Positions 1 to 8,945 of a stretch of 64,000 nucleotides of DNA are shown in pieces; position 1 is the first letter of the stretch, and every line of letters starts with the position of its first letter. The stretch spans positions 924,449 to 988,448 of the forward strand of contig CAWIUN010000020.1 of the NCBI GenBank assembly GCA_963839285.1, written 5' to 3'. This DNA comes from DASSSQ01 sp963839285. Its GTDB lineage: Bacteria > Actinomycetota > Thermoleophilia > Gaiellales > Gaiellaceae. The notes below the pieces were generated by a model, which worked only from the letters and a program-made list of their open reading frames with translations, did no database searches and was not told the DNA's origin. A program made the translations under genes and the position numbers.

Positions 1-85
1 CCACCCTGGCGCCGAGCTGGGCGGCGCGGATCGCTGCCGTGTAGCCGCCCGGGCCGCCGCCGAGTACGGCAACGTCACAGTCCAT
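1..85 (-). CDS. lpdA: Dihydrolipoamide dehydrogenase (E3), N-terminal fragment
   Basis: Only the first 28 codons are in the window; the gene runs off the left edge. The peptide starts MDCDVAVLGGGPGGYTAAIR and shows the GxGxxG FAD-binding Rossmann motif followed by the YTAAIRAAQLG helix typical of the E3 flavoprotein, which reoxidises lipoyl groups with NAD+. The ATG at 85 has a purine-rich AGGAG about 8 bases upstream, which supports this start. The same strand carries E1-alpha, E1-beta and E2 genes between 2.7 and 6.1 kb, so this E3 probably serves that complex, although a lipoprotein gene and an opposite-strand gene lie between. The FAD family is clear; assignment to E3 rather than another pyridine nucleotide-disulfide oxidoreductase rests on motif wording and context. 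Confidence 0.8.
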   Translation of the reverse strand, partial: MDCDVAVLGGGPGGYTAAIRAAQLGARV

Positions 86-207
86 CGCACATCTCCTGGC
101 TCGCTTGTCGAGTCGATGCTACCGAGGCGCAAATCCTCCTCGCGGAGGGTGCCCGCGGCGGAGCGACCGCGCCGGCGGACGGCCGCGACGCCCGGCCCGG
201 ACGCCGG

Positions 208-1018
208 CTACCCGCCCGGCGTCGCGTACGGGACGAGCGCGGATCCGTCCGCGACCTCGTCCGCCGGCGGCAGCTCGACGTGCACGCCGCTGCCGTAGTC
301 GCTCAGGTCGAGGCGCAGGCGCAGCGAGAAGAGCGCGTCGGCGCCGCCGACCTCGGCCGAGACGCGCCGGAGCAGGCCGTCGCGGTCGACCCAGACGTCG
401 AGCGGGACGTCGCCGCCGCCGATCAGATCCAGCGCCTGCTGCGCCTGCTCGCGGTCTGCCTTCGGCTGCGACTCGAGCGCCTTCGCGCCGTCGATCGTGA
501 CGCGGTAGTGCGTCGTCTCGACGCCGTCGATCGTCTCCTCGCCGACCGTGGTCGACGTGCCCGCCTGCTTCAGCAGCTCGACGGCCCGCCGCGGGTCGAG
601 CTGGTCCTGCGAGAGCGAGCCGAGGTCGACGCCGCCCGCCTTGGCCGCGTCGGCGAGGTCGAGCCGCGCCCAGCGTCTTGCCGGCCGGGAGCGTCGTGTC
701 GCCGGCGGGCGGCTTCACGTAGGCGGCGGGGCTCGACGAGAGGTCGACGATCGCCTCGATCCGCTTCCCCTGGATGCCGGCGCCCGCCCGCAGCCGCTGC
801 TGCGCGGCGTCGTAGGCGCCGTCGCCGGTCACCGCGAGCGCGTCCTTGCCGCCGACGCCCATCCCGAGCTCGAACGCGAAGCGGAACGAGCCCGCGTCGG
901 CGGTCTTCGAGGCCGCCTTCGCGACCGGGTCGAGGGTCGCGCCGCCGCAGCCCGCGACGAGCGCGGCCGCGACGACGGCGAGCAGTCCGGCCGGGAGCAG
1001 CCGTAGGGGGAAGTCCAT
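208..1018 (-). CDS. LppX/LprG-like lipoprotein, frameshifted
   Basis: A hydrophobic leader ends in a lipobox (ALVAGC, Cys about residue 24), so the product should be a lipid-anchored exported protein. After it comes a beta-rich domain with repeated short strands (FRFAFELGMGVGG, YVKPPAG) like the LppX/LprAFG family, which binds lipids in a hydrophobic pocket. The frame breaks near 675-685; continuing in the next minus frame gives about 155 more residues of the same character, ending at a TAG at 208 after PYATPGG. One extra base explains the break. The ATG at 1018 is favoured because a TACCCT hexamer ends exactly six bases upstream. Family assignment is moderate, exported lipoprotein is firm. 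Confidence 0.65.
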
Positions 1019-1024
1019 CTTCAC

Positions 1025-1030
1025 AGGGTA
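1025..1030 (-). promoter_or_regulatory. -10-like element, leaderless lipoprotein gene
   Basis: Read on the minus strand the hexamer is TACCCT, followed by exactly six bases and then the ATG at 1018. A -10 box at this distance places the transcript start at the start codon. No ribosome binding site is seen. The same spacing recurs before several other genes in the window. Confidence 0.5.
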
Positions 1031-1068
1031 GCGCCGGCCGCGGTGACTATCTTCCCCCACCCGGGTAG

Positions 1069-1935
1069 GTGCCGATCATGCTCGCGATCGGCTCCCTCTT
1101 GCTCGTCGTCGCCGTCTCGCTGCTCGTCACCCGCGTGGCGACGGTGATGCTGACCGCGACCGGCGTCTCGCGGGAGGTGGCGCGATTCCAGGCCCGCTCG
1201 GCCTTCACCGGGGCGGGCTTCACGACGCGTGAGACCGAGTCGGTCGTCAACCACCCCGTCCGGCGGCGGATCGTCATGAACCTGATGCTGCTCGGCAACG
1301 TGGGGCTCGTCGCCGGGGTCAGCTCGCTGATGCTCGGCTTCACGCGTGACCGCTTCGGCGCCGACTGGGTGAAGCTGCTCGAGCTCGTCGCGGGGCTGCT
1401 CGCGCTCGTCTGGATCTCGCGCTCGCACCGGGTCGACCAGCGCCTGACGCAGCTGATCCGCGTCGTGCTCGAGCGGGCGACCGACCTCGGGACGCGCGAC
1501 TACGCCGACCTGCTCGAGCTCGCGGGCGACTACTCGGTCACCGAGCTCGCCGTCCGCGAGGGCGACTGGGTCGCCGACCGCCGCCTCGCCGAGCTCGGCC
1601 TCCGCGACGAGGGGATCGCCGTGCTCGGCGTCATGCGAGACGGCGTCTACCGCGGCACGCCGACCGGCGAGACCTGCGTCGAGCCGGGCGACACGCTCGT
1701 CCTCTACGGGCGCGGCACGGACCTGGCCGAGCTCGACCGGCGGCCGGCCGGCGGCGCCGGCGACCTCGCGCACGACGAGGCCGTCCACTCCGCCTCCACC
1801 TCGGCCGCCGGGACTAGAGACTCGCCGCGCGTCGGCTCCGGCAGAGGGCTCTTCCCCTGCGGCTACGCCAGCGAGCGGAGCATCGTCACGGCCGTCCCCC
1901 GGTCGGCGACGCGCTCGAACCCGTGCCGGGCGTAG
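1069..1935 (+). CDS. Membrane protein with RCK_C/TrkA-C domain
   Basis: The first 130 residues hold about three hydrophobic segments: an N-terminal helix after MPIMLAIGSLLLVVAVSLL, a second around IVMNLMLLGNVGLVAGV and a third around LLELVAGLLALVWI. Residues about 150-225 look like a TrkA-C (RCK_C) ligand-binding domain, with the SVTELAV...GDTLVLYGRG pattern. Such proteins are thought to regulate or form cation transporters; a specific ion cannot be told. GTG at 1069 is the first start, ATG at 1078 an alternative. The last 40 or so residues look unlike the family and the frame runs 73 bases into the convergent acetyltransferase gene, so a late frameshift and an earlier true stop near 1815 are possible. 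Confidence 0.6.
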   Translation: MPIMLAIGSLLLVVAVSLLVTRVATVMLTATGVSREVARFQARSAFTGAGFTTRETESVVNHPVRRRIVMNLMLLGNVGLVAGVSSLMLGFTRDRFGADWVKLLELVAGLLALVWISRSHRVDQRLTQLIRVVLERATDLGTRDYADLLELAGDYSVTELAVREGDWVADRRLAELGLRDEGIAVLGVMRDGVYRGTPTGETCVEPGDTLVLYGRGTDLAELDRRPAGGAGDLAHDEAVHSASTSAAGTRDSPRVGSGRGLFPCGYASERSIVTAVPRSATRSNPCRA

Positions 1936-2321
1936 AACGCCTCCTGCTCGGAGTCCTTCTGCACCGAGAGCGAGATCTGCGCGTGGCCTTCCTGACGGGC
2001 CCGCTCGAGCAGGCCGTCGAGCAGCTCGGTGCCGTAGCCGTGCCCCCGCTTGCCCGGGACGACGGCGATCGTCAGCTCCGGCGTCTCCGCGTCGACGAAG
2101 CCGTAGCCGGGCGCCCGCTCCGGGTAGAGCCGGTACCAGGCGGCGCCGACCGGGCGGCCGTCCTCGAGCGCGATCACGGCGGCGTCGCCGGCCCGGCCCC
2201 AGCGGTCGACGTAGCGCGAGACCGGGATCTCGGTCTCGTAGACGTTGACGCGCCAGTGGTAGGCGTGGCGCAGCAGGTTGCGCTGGAAGGGCAGATCCGG
2301 CAGCCCGCCCCGGCGGATCAT
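1863..2321 (-). CDS. GNAT-family N-acetyltransferase
   Basis: This 152-residue protein has the GNAT fold hallmarks: an acceptor-side loop (VDRWGRAGDAAVIALEDGRP), beta4 with LTIAVVPGKRGHGYG (the R/Q-x-x-G-x-G/A acetyl-CoA pyrophosphate loop) and the C-terminal EAFYARHGFERV motif. The substrate is unknown. Its ATG at 2321 overlaps the stop of the upstream VOC gene as ATGA, so the two are translationally coupled, and both follow the E2 gene on the same strand at the tail of the 2-oxoacid dehydrogenase operon. The gene is convergent with, and overlaps, the RCK_C gene by 73 bases. Confidence 0.8.
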   Translation of the reverse strand: MIRRGGLPDLPFQRNLLRHAYHWRVNVYETEIPVSRYVDRWGRAGDAAVIALEDGRPVGAAWYRLYPERAPGYGFVDAETPELTIAVVPGKRGHGYGTELLDGLLERARQEGHAQISLSVQKDSEQEAFYARHGFERVADRGTAVTMLRSLA

Positions 2322-2675
2322 GCGCCCGCGGGGACCTGCCGCTCGAGGATCTCGGCCAGCTGGACCCGGTTGCCGTCGGGGTCGTAGACGTCCACGAGCC
2401 GGACCTGCCCGTGCAGCTCGAAGACGACGCCCACGTCGACGCCGGCGGCGCGGAGCCGCTCCGCCTCGGCCTTCACGTCCTCGACGTCGACGGTCGCGAC
2501 GCCGCCGTCCTGGCCCGGCTCGGACTCGACGATCACGATCTCCATCGGCCCGCGCGTCGAGCCCCGCCCAGCGGCCCTCCTCGTCGACGAACGTCTCGGC
2601 GAACCCGAGCGTGCCCGCGTAGAACGCGCGTCCGGCGTCGAGGTCGCGCACGGGGTACCAGACCTTGACGCCCAC
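2318..2675 (-). CDS. VOC (glyoxalase/bleomycin-resistance fold) protein, frameshifted
   Basis: The start (GTG at 2675) gives MGVKVWYPVRDLDAGRAFYA, a typical first beta-alpha-beta unit of a VOC domain. The frame breaks near 2550-2565. The next frame continues with MEIVIVESEPGQDGGVATVD, then a DVEAEAERL-type helix and the closing VYDPDGNRVQLAEI strand, where a metal-ligand Glu is expected. One extra G in a GC-rich run would repair it into a protein of about 118 residues. It starts 5 bases after the E2 stop and its own stop overlaps the GNAT start, so it belongs to that operon. Substrate not known; enzymes and binding proteins share this fold. Confidence 0.65.
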
Positions 2676-2680
2676 GTCGG

Positions 2681-3973
2681 CTAGAGCGCGAGCGCCGGCT
2701 CTTCGAGCAGCGCCTTCACGGTCGCCAGGAACTCGGCCCCGTCGGCGCCGTCGACCGCCCGGTGGTCGAAGGTGGCGGTCAGCGTCACCATCGGCAGGAT
2801 CTCGAGCTCGCCGCCCGAGGCGACGACGCGGTCCTCGGTCGCGCCGACGGCCAGGATCCCGGCCTGCGGCGGGTTGATCACGGCCACGAACTGCTCGATC
2901 CCGTACTGCGGCATGCCGAGGTTCGAGATCGTGAAGGTGCCCTCCTCGAGGTCGGCGGTCTTCAGCTTGCCCTCGCGGGCGCGGCCGACGACGTCGCCGC
3001 GGGCGGCGGCGATCTCGGCCAGGGAGAGCCGCTCGACCGCGCGGATCACCGGCACGAAGAGGCCGGCCGGCGTCGCGGCGGCGATGCCGAGGTTCGCGCT
3101 CGGGAAGCGCAGGATCGCCTCCTCGGAGTACTGCGCGTTCACGGCCGGGTGGCGCAGGAGCGCGCGGGCGCAGACCTTCGCGAGCACGTCCGTGACGGTC
3201 AGGCGCACCTCGGGGTTCGCCTCGCGGTGGCGGGCGACGAGGTCGTTCGCGCGGGTCATGTCCGCGGAGACGGTCAGCTGGAAGACGGGGATCGTGAACG
3301 CCTCGGTCAGCCGGCGCGCGATCGTGCGGCGGACGTTCGTCAGCTCGATCCGCTCGACCTCGCCGGTCGCCTGCGCCGCCTGGACGGCGGGAGCGGGCTG
3401 CGCCGGGCCGGCCGCGGCGGCGCGCTCGACGTCCTCGGCGACGATGCGGCCCTCGGGCCCGGTGCCGGAGATCGCCGAGAGCTCGACGCCGCGCTCGCGC
3501 GCGATCCGGCGGGCGAGCGGCGAGGCCTTGACGCGGCCGTTCGTCGAGCCGCCGGCGGCCGGCGCGGGCTGCGCCTCGGCGGTCGCGGCGGCCGCCTCGC
3601 GGCCCCGCTCCCGCTCGGGCTCGCGCCCGGGCGCCTCGGCCGGCTTCTCGGCGGTCACCGGCTCCTCGCCTGCGGCCTCCGCCTCGGCCTCGTCGGGACG
3701 CGCCGCGCCGGGCGTGTCGCCCACGGGCACCTCCTCGCCGGCCTCGCCGATGTAGGCGATCGTCGTGCCGACCGACTCCTCGCCCTCGGCGACGACGATC
3801 CTGAGCAGGACGCCGGCGGCCTCCGCCTCGACCTCCTGGGTCACCTTCTCGGTGTCGAGCTCGTAGAGCGGCTCGCCCTTCGCGACCTCGTCGCCCTCGG
3901 CCTTCAGCCAGCGGACGATCGTGCCCGACTCCATCCCCTGCCCCAGGCGCGGGACCTTGACCTCGGTGGCCAC
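2681..3973 (-). CDS. pdhC: 2-oxoacid dehydrogenase E2 acyltransferase
   Basis: Residues 1-80 form one lipoyl domain with the attachment lysine in ELDTEKV (Lys43). A long Ala/Glu/Pro-rich linker follows, then a peripheral subunit-binding domain around SPLARRIARERGVEL...GPEGRIVAEDV. The C-terminal 230 residues are the catalytic acyltransferase core, ending with the DHRAVDGADGAEF active-site motif (His and Asp). It transfers the acyl group from E1-bound lipoate to CoA. GTG start at 3973 lies 3 bases after the E1-beta stop, showing one operon. Sequence alone does not decide between pyruvate, branched-chain 2-oxoacids and acetoin as substrate; 430 residues with one lipoyl domain is normal for all. 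Confidence 0.88.
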   Translation of the reverse strand: MATEVKVPRLGQGMESGTIVRWLKAEGDEVAKGEPLYELDTEKVTQEVEAEAAGVLLRIVVAEGEESVGTTIAYIGEAGEEVPVGDTPGAARPDEAEAEAAGEEPVTAEKPAEAPGREPERERGREAAAATAEAQPAPAAGGSTNGRVKASPLARRIARERGVELSAISGTGPEGRIVAEDVERAAAAGPAQPAPAVQAAQATGEVERIELTNVRRTIARRLTEAFTIPVFQLTVSADMTRANDLVARHREANPEVRLTVTDVLAKVCARALLRHPAVNAQYSEEAILRFPSANLGIAAATPAGLFVPVIRAVERLSLAEIAAARGDVVGRAREGKLKTADLEEGTFTISNLGMPQYGIEQFVAVINPPQAGILAVGATEDRVVASGGELEILPMVTLTATFDHRAVDGADGAEFLATVKALLEEPALAL

Positions 3974-3976
3974 GGG

Positions 3977-4957
3977 CTACGCCTTCCCGACGGTGCGCTT
4001 GATCGCCTCGAGCACGTCCTCGACCTGGGGGACGACGTACTGCTCCATCACCGGCGCGAACGCGAGCGGGGCGAACTTCGAGCCGACGCGCTCGATCGGC
4101 GCGTCGAGCCAGTCGAAGGCCTGGTACTGCAGCACCGCGGCGACCTCGGCGCCGAAGCCCATCCGCGTCACCGCCTCGTGCGCGATCACGGCGCGGTTCG
4201 TCTTCTTGACCGAGTCGACGAGCGCCCGCTCGTCGAGCGGCTGCAGCGTGCGCGGGTCGAGCACCTCGACCGAGATGCCCTCCTGCTCCGCCTCGGCGGC
4301 CGCCTTCAGCGACTCGTGCACGAGCCGGCCGGTCGCGATCACGGTCACGTCCTCGCCCTCGCGGTGCACGCGCGCCTTCCCGAGCGGGATCGGCTCGATC
4401 TGCTCGGAGACGTCCTCCTTGAGGCCGTAGAGCGTGCGGTGCTCGAAGAACACGACCGGGTTGTCGTCGTAGATCGCGGTCGTCAGCAGGCCGCGGACGT
4501 CGCTCGGCGTCGAGGCGAAGACGACCTTCAGCCCCGGCACGTGCACGAACCAGGCCTCGACCTGCTGCGCGTGCTGGGCGCCCGGGCTCCAGCCGGCGCC
4601 GCCCTGCGTGCGGATCGTCAGCGGCACCTTCAGCTGCCCGCCGGACATGTAGCGGTGCTTGGCCGCCTGGTTGACGAGCTGCTCCATCGAGAGCGTCAGG
4701 AAGTCCTCGTACATGATCTCGACGACCGGGCGCATGCCCTGCATCGCGGCGCCGATGCCCGCGCCGACGATCGCCATCTCGGAGATCGGCGTGTTGCGGA
4801 CGCGCTCGGGGCCGAACTCGTCGAGCATCCCCTGGGTGACGCCCATCGAGCCGCCCATCTCGGCGATGTCCTCGCCCATGACGAAGACGTCGTCGTCGCT
4901 TCGCATCGCGGCGGAGAGCGCCTCGCGGACCGCCTCGCGGTAGGAGATCTCAGGCAT
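3977..4957 (-). CDS. pdhB: 2-oxoacid dehydrogenase E1 beta subunit
   Basis: A 326-residue transketolase-fold protein starting MPEISYREAVREALSAAMRS. Family landmarks include VFVMGEDIAEMGG, RVRNTPISEMAIVGAGIGAA, the EIMYEDFLTLSMEQLVNQAAK stretch, and the C-terminal transketolase domain with EVLDPRTLQPLD. It pairs with the E1-alpha protein to form the TPP-dependent decarboxylase that feeds lipoyl-E2. The frame is open further upstream, but ATG at 4957 is the family-conserved start. A 146-base gap separates it from the E1-alpha stop; that gap is GC-rich with short inverted repeats and no gene, so some internal regulation of the operon is possible. Confidence 0.88.
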   Translation of the reverse strand: MPEISYREAVREALSAAMRSDDDVFVMGEDIAEMGGSMGVTQGMLDEFGPERVRNTPISEMAIVGAGIGAAMQGMRPVVEIMYEDFLTLSMEQLVNQAAKHRYMSGGQLKVPLTIRTQGGAGWSPGAQHAQQVEAWFVHVPGLKVVFASTPSDVRGLLTTAIYDDNPVVFFEHRTLYGLKEDVSEQIEPIPLGKARVHREGEDVTVIATGRLVHESLKAAAEAEQEGISVEVLDPRTLQPLDERALVDSVKKTNRAVIAHEAVTRMGFGAEVAAVLQYQAFDWLDAPIERVGSKFAPLAFAPVMEQYVVPQVEDVLEAIKRTVGKA

Positions 4958-5103
4958 CCTGGCGCACCTGACGCGGCGCTCGCGGTGCGGCGCCGGAGGG
5001 GACAGTACGGACGTACGGCCCCGAAAGGCGACGTGCCGCGAGCGGTGGGAGCACGTCGCGGAGCCGGGCTCCGCCCGGCGGGAGCGGCGTGCGGTCAGGG
5101 GTG

Positions 5104-6078
5104 TCAGGCATAGACGTTCTTGAGGGCGTCTTCGGGCCTGGGGTCGGTGCCGTTCTTGGCGAACTCGAGCGAGTCCTCGACGACCTTCTGCACCTCGGCG
5201 TCGAGCTCGCCGAACTCCTCGTCGGAGAGGTCGAGCCTCGCCCGGAGCAGCTCGATCGGATCGTGGTCGGCCGCGTCTGCGAGGTCCTCCTTCGAGCGGT
5301 AGACCTGCGGGTCGCCGATGTAGTGGCCGTGCATCCGCTTGCACTCGACGTCGAGGAAGACGGGCCCCTTGCCCGAGCGCACGTGCTCGAGCGCGGCCTG
5401 CGTCTCCAGGTAGACCTCCTCGACGTCCTGGCCGTTCACCTTGATCGCCTTCATCTCGAAGGCCCTGGCCCGCTTGGACATGTCGTCCCAGACGGGCGAG
5501 TGCTGCGAGCCGTGCGTCGACTCGGCCCAGTGGTTGTTCTCGCAGACGAAGAGGGCGGGGACGTTCCAGAGCTGGGCGAGGTTGAGCGACTCGTGGAAGG
5601 TGCCGATGTTGGTCGCGCCGTCGCCGAAGAACGCGACCGCGACGCGCGGCTCGTTCCGGAGCTTGAAGGCGAGCGCGGAGCCGACGATCGCCGGCAGGCC
5701 GCCGCCGATGACCGCGTTCGCGCCGAGGTTCCCGCGCTCGACGTCGTAGAGGTGCATCGAGCCGCCGTAGCCCGAGCAGACGCCCTCGATCTTCCCGTAC
5801 AGCTCCGCCATCAGCGCGTTCGGGTGGGTGCCGCGCGCGAGCGTGTGCCCGTGGGCGCGGTGGGTCGAGGCGAAGACGTCGCCGTCCTCCATCGCCTGGC
5901 AGACGCCGACCGCCGTCGCCTCCTGGCCGATCGCGACGTGCAGGAACCCCGGCAGCTCGCCCGCGCGGAACCGTTCCTCGACGCGCTCCTCGAACCGGCG
6001 GATCAGCAGCATCTCGCGGAGGAACCCGCGCAGCTTCTCGTCGGACAGGGCCCCCTTCTTGCGCTCGACCTTCGCCAT
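5104..6078 (-). CDS. pdhA: 2-oxoacid dehydrogenase E1 alpha subunit (TPP-dependent)
   Basis: 324 residues. The TPP/Mg-binding motif is seen as VAFFGDGATNIGTFHESLN followed by FVCENNHWAES, and the N-terminal part has LIRRFEERVEERF and IGQEATAVGVCQAM. These identify an E1-alpha of the pyruvate/branched-chain/acetoin dehydrogenase family. The phosphorylation-loop region STHGSQHSPVWD is also recognisable. It is the first gene of the leftward operon E1-alpha, E1-beta, E2, VOC, GNAT. Upstream, a TAGACT hexamer lies eight bases before the ATG, suggesting a very short leader. Having both this NAD-linked complex and a ferredoxin-linked one at 24.5-27.5 kb suggests flexible 2-oxoacid oxidation. Confidence 0.88.
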   Translation of the reverse strand: MAKVERKKGALSDEKLRGFLREMLLIRRFEERVEERFRAGELPGFLHVAIGQEATAVGVCQAMEDGDVFASTHRAHGHTLARGTHPNALMAELYGKIEGVCSGYGGSMHLYDVERGNLGANAVIGGGLPAIVGSALAFKLRNEPRVAVAFFGDGATNIGTFHESLNLAQLWNVPALFVCENNHWAESTHGSQHSPVWDDMSKRARAFEMKAIKVNGQDVEEVYLETQAALEHVRSGKGPVFLDVECKRMHGHYIGDPQVYRSKEDLADAADHDPIELLRARLDLSDEEFGELDAEVQKVVEDSLEFAKNGTDPRPEDALKNVYA

Positions 6079-6134
6079 CGCGCTGGCCAGTCTAACGACG
6101 GGCCGCGGTGACCCGGCGGATATGCTCCGCCGCG

Positions 6135-6775
6135 ATGACGCTGGTCGAGCAGTGGCAGGAGATCGAGTCGGGCCTCGAGCCCGGCTGGGGCGACGCGCGG
6201 CTCCGGCTGACGCTGGCCGAGCCCGTCCACGCGTCGCGGGCGGCGGCCCTGCTCGGGCCGCTGAACGCGCACCGCTCCGGCACCGAGCTGCGCTTCCACA
6301 CCGTCGGCCGCGGCAGCGGGCCGCGCCCGGACGCGATCCGGCGGGCGCTCGAGCGGCTCGAGCGCGAGCGGATCGACGGGACGCTCGAGCTCGTCGCGGT
6401 CGACGCGGGCCCGCGGTCGCCCGCGCGGCGCGGCCGCTGCTCGCGGAGGAGTGGGACGCGCTCCGCGCGACCCTGCCGACCGACTGGAGCGACCTCCACC
6501 TCGAGCTCGAGCTCGACTCGAGCGACTACGTCGCCCGCGCCTCGCTCGACCTGACGCCGGTGAACGCGCGCCGCGAGGGCCCGCGCCCGACGCTCGGGTT
6601 CCGGGCGGCGCGCCGGCGCGGCTACGGCGGCGCCCCCGAGATGGTGCGCCGCTGCCTCGAGCGCTGCGACGCCGACGGGATCACCGGCGAGCTGCGGCTG
6701 CTGCGGGTGCTCTCGGAGGCGCGCAACGTCTACACCCAGGGCCCGGTCTGGCACGTCGGCGGGAGGACGACGTGA
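6135..6775 (+). CDS. Uncharacterised protein with internal duplication, frameshifted
   Basis: I do not recognise a named family. The frame from ATG 6135 breaks near 6420-6430; a missing G in a GCGCGG run repairs it to about 213 residues. The two halves resemble each other: both have a W..(LR)L.L.L strand, then an NAHR/NARR block, then a helix with RRALERLERERIDGTLEL (first half) or VRRCLERCDADGITGELRLL (second half). This suggests two tandem copies of a 90-residue domain. No catalytic motif or membrane segment is visible. It is divergent from E1-alpha and its stop overlaps the GTG of the next small gene, so the two are coupled. Confidence 0.6.
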
Positions 6776-7041
6776 GCGGGCGCCCGGTCTCCTGGCTGCT
6801 GATCGAGCCGGGGCTCAGCGTCGTCGGCCGCGACGGCGAGGATCTCGGCGAGGTCGCCGAGGTGCTGGGCGACCAGCAGAGCGACATCTTCGACGGGCTG
6901 ACCGTCCGCTCGGGCCGGTTCGGCTCGGCGCGCTACGTGCCGTCCGAGCGGGTCGGCGCGATCACGACCGAGCGCGTCGAGCTCGACCTGAGCGGCGACG
7001 AGCTCGAGTCGCTCGACGCCGACGGTCCCCAGAACCGCTAG
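6772..7041 (+). CDS. Small PRC-barrel-like protein
   Basis: 89 residues from a GTG that overlaps the previous stop as GTGA. The sequence reads as an all-beta barrel: LSVVGRDGEDLGEVAEVLGD, then IFDGLTVRSG, then RYVPSERVGAITTERVELDL, which is the layout of PRC-barrel domains, where a G..lG.V..v.... hairpin is followed by a ..VP...v..I....V.L strand. These domains bind ribosomal or membrane partners or sit free in actinobacteria. No enzyme motif. Coupling to the upstream duplicated-domain protein is the only context clue. Confidence 0.65.
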   Translation: MSGRPVSWLLIEPGLSVVGRDGEDLGEVAEVLGDQQSDIFDGLTVRSGRFGSARYVPSERVGAITTERVELDLSGDELESLDADGPQNR

Positions 7042-7045
7042 CGCG

Positions 7046-8447
7046 GTGGGCGAGCGGCCGCCGAGCGGGCTCGCCTTCGCCTCGGCGCTCGAGCAGGCGG
7101 CGCTCGTCGCGGCCGGCGAGGTGTCCTCCGTCGAGCTGGTCGAGCTCTACCTCGGCCGGATCGAGACGCACGACCCGCAGCTGAACGCGTTCGTGACCGT
7201 CTGCGCCGAGCAGGCGCTGGCGGAGGCGCGCGAGCCCCACCCCGGCCCCTTCTCCGGCGTGCCGCTGCCGATCAAGGACCTCGACGAGGTCGCCGGCGTC
7301 CGGACGACGCTCTCGAGCCGCGCCTTCGCCGGCTGGATCCCTCCGACCGACCGCGCCAGCGTCGCCCGGCTGCGCCGCGCCGGCTTCGTCGTGATCGGCA
7401 AGACGAACACGCCCGAGCTCGGCCTGATCCCGCTGACGAACTCGGAGCTGAACGGGATCTGCCGCAACCCCTGGGACACGGCGCGGACGCCGGGCGGCTC
7501 GAGCGGCGGCGCGGCCGCGGCGGTCGCGGCGGGGCTCGCGCCGGCCGCCCAGGGCTCGGACGGCGGCGGCTCGATCCGGATCCCGTCCTCCTGCTGCGGG
7601 CTCTTCGGCCTGAAGCCCTCGCGCGGCCGCGTCTCCCCCGCCCCCTTCGGCGACGTCTACGGGCTCTCGTCGAGCGGCCCGATCACGCGCACGGTCGCGG
7701 ACGCGGCGGCGATGCTCGACGTGCTCGCCGGCAACGAGCTCGGCGACCCGCACCTCTGCCCGCCGCCGGCGCGGCCCTTCGCCGAGGAGGTCGGCGCCGA
7801 CCCGGGCGCGCTGCGCGTGGCGGTGACGACCGAGGCGCCGCTGCAGACGCCGGTCGACCCGGCCTGCGTGCGGGCGACCGAGGAGGCGGCGGCGCTGCTC
7901 GAGTCGCTCGGGCACCGGGTCGAGGCGGAGACGCCGCCGTGGCGCGACGACGACCTCCTCCTCCACTTCATGCGCCTCTGGCAGACGATCCCGGCGCTCT
8001 ACGGCGACGAGGCCGTCTCCCGGATGGGGCCGCTCGCCCGCGCCTTCGCCGAGCTCGCCGGACGAGACCTCGAGCAGCGACTACGTCCGCGCGGTGCTGC
8101 AGCTGCAGCTGCTCGCGCGCCGGGTCGTCGGCTTCTTCGCGCGCTACGACCTCGTGCTGACGCCGACGCTGGCGCTGCCGCCGGTGCCGGTCGACTGGGC
8201 CGACGACGAGGACGACCCGCTGGCGCGCTTCGCCCGCGGCGGCCTCTTCAGCCCCTTCACGCCGCTCGTCAACGTCACCGGCCAGCCCGCCGTCTCGGTG
8301 CCGCTCCACTGGACGGACGACGGGCTGCCGGTCGGCGTGCAGCTGATCGGCCGACCCGCGGACGAGGCGACGCTGCTGCGCGTCTCGGCCCAGCTCGAGG
8401 CTGCGCGGCCCTGGCGCGACCGGCGGCCTACTCCATTCGCCGCCTGA
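7046..8447 (+). CDS. Amidase signature family hydrolase, frameshifted
   Basis: The amidase Ser-cisSer-Lys triad is visible: Lys in PLPIKDLDEVAG, the cis-Ser region in RTPGGSSGGAAAAVA, and the nucleophile Ser in GSDGGGSIRIPSSCCG. The family hydrolyses carboxamides (GatA, indoleacetamide hydrolase and relatives); the substrate is not predictable. The reading frame breaks near 8065; the next frame resumes with LQLQLLARRVVGFFARYDLV and runs to the stop at 8447, so one extra base separates about 340 and 125 codons of one normal 465-residue protein. GTG at 7046 is only 4 bases after the preceding stop. The 3' end overlaps argR by 20 bases, convergently. Confidence 0.75.
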
Positions 8448-8886
8448 GCTCCTCCGCGAGCGCCTCCGCACGGCCCGCGTCCGGTGCGATCACGAGGCAG
8501 GTGTCGTCGCCCGCGAGCGTCGCGATCACGTCCGGGTGGCCGAGCCGGTCGATCGCGCGCGCGATCGCCGGCGCGGAGCCGATCTCGGAGTGGACGACGA
8601 CGATGTTCTGGGCCGAGGTCACGCTCCGGCCGAACTGCTCGAAGAGCGTCAGCAGCGTCCGCTCGGGGTCGTCGCGGCGGCGGCGCTCCTGCGGCAGCAC
8701 GTAGCGCGGCCGGCCGACCGGGTCGACCGTCTTCTCGAGCCCGAGCTCCGCGATGTCGCGCGAGACGGTGGCCTGGGTGACGTCGACGCCGGCCCGCCCG
8801 AGCGCCTCGAGCAGCTCCTGCTGGGTGCCGATCAGGCTGCGCGCGATCAGGCTGGCGACGAGGCGCTGCCGTGCGGCCTTCTCCAT
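8428..8886 (-). CDS. argR: Arginine repressor ArgR
   Basis: 152 residues, the usual length. The N-terminal winged helix has GTQQELLEALGRAGVDVTQATVSRDIAELGL with the conserved SR-D recognition helix, and the C-terminal arginine-binding/hexamerisation domain has the AIDRLGHPDVIATLAGDDTCLVI pattern, whose GDDT motif contacts L-arginine. It represses arginine biosynthesis when arginine is present. No arg biosynthetic gene is next to it here. A TAGGGT hexamer sits seven bases upstream of the ATG. The gene is convergent with the amidase and divergent from the small membrane gene at 8958. Confidence 0.92.
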   Translation of the reverse strand: MEKAARQRLVASLIARSLIGTQQELLEALGRAGVDVTQATVSRDIAELGLEKTVDPVGRPRYVLPQERRRRDDPERTLLTLFEQFGRSVTSAQNIVVVHSEIGSAPAIARAIDRLGHPDVIATLAGDDTCLVIAPDAGRAEALAEELRRRME

Positions 8887-8945
8887 GACGGCAACCCTAG
8901 AGGCTCCACGGACGGCCGCCAGGTTTCCGACACCGCGCGCTGGGC

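Noticed and set aside
4958..5103. Gene or riboswitch in the gap between E1-alpha and E1-beta
   Set aside because: Only short GC-rich inverted repeats are visible; no known riboswitch motif and no start with a ribosome site.
2762..5113. Very long open frame on the plus strand over the E1-beta and E2 genes
   Set aside because: It is antisense to two complete, motif-bearing genes, has Arg/Leu/Asp-rich composition without any domain and arises from codon bias at high GC. The same holds for long antisense frames at 38202-41669 and 30774-33146 outside the parts that continue the sortase gene.
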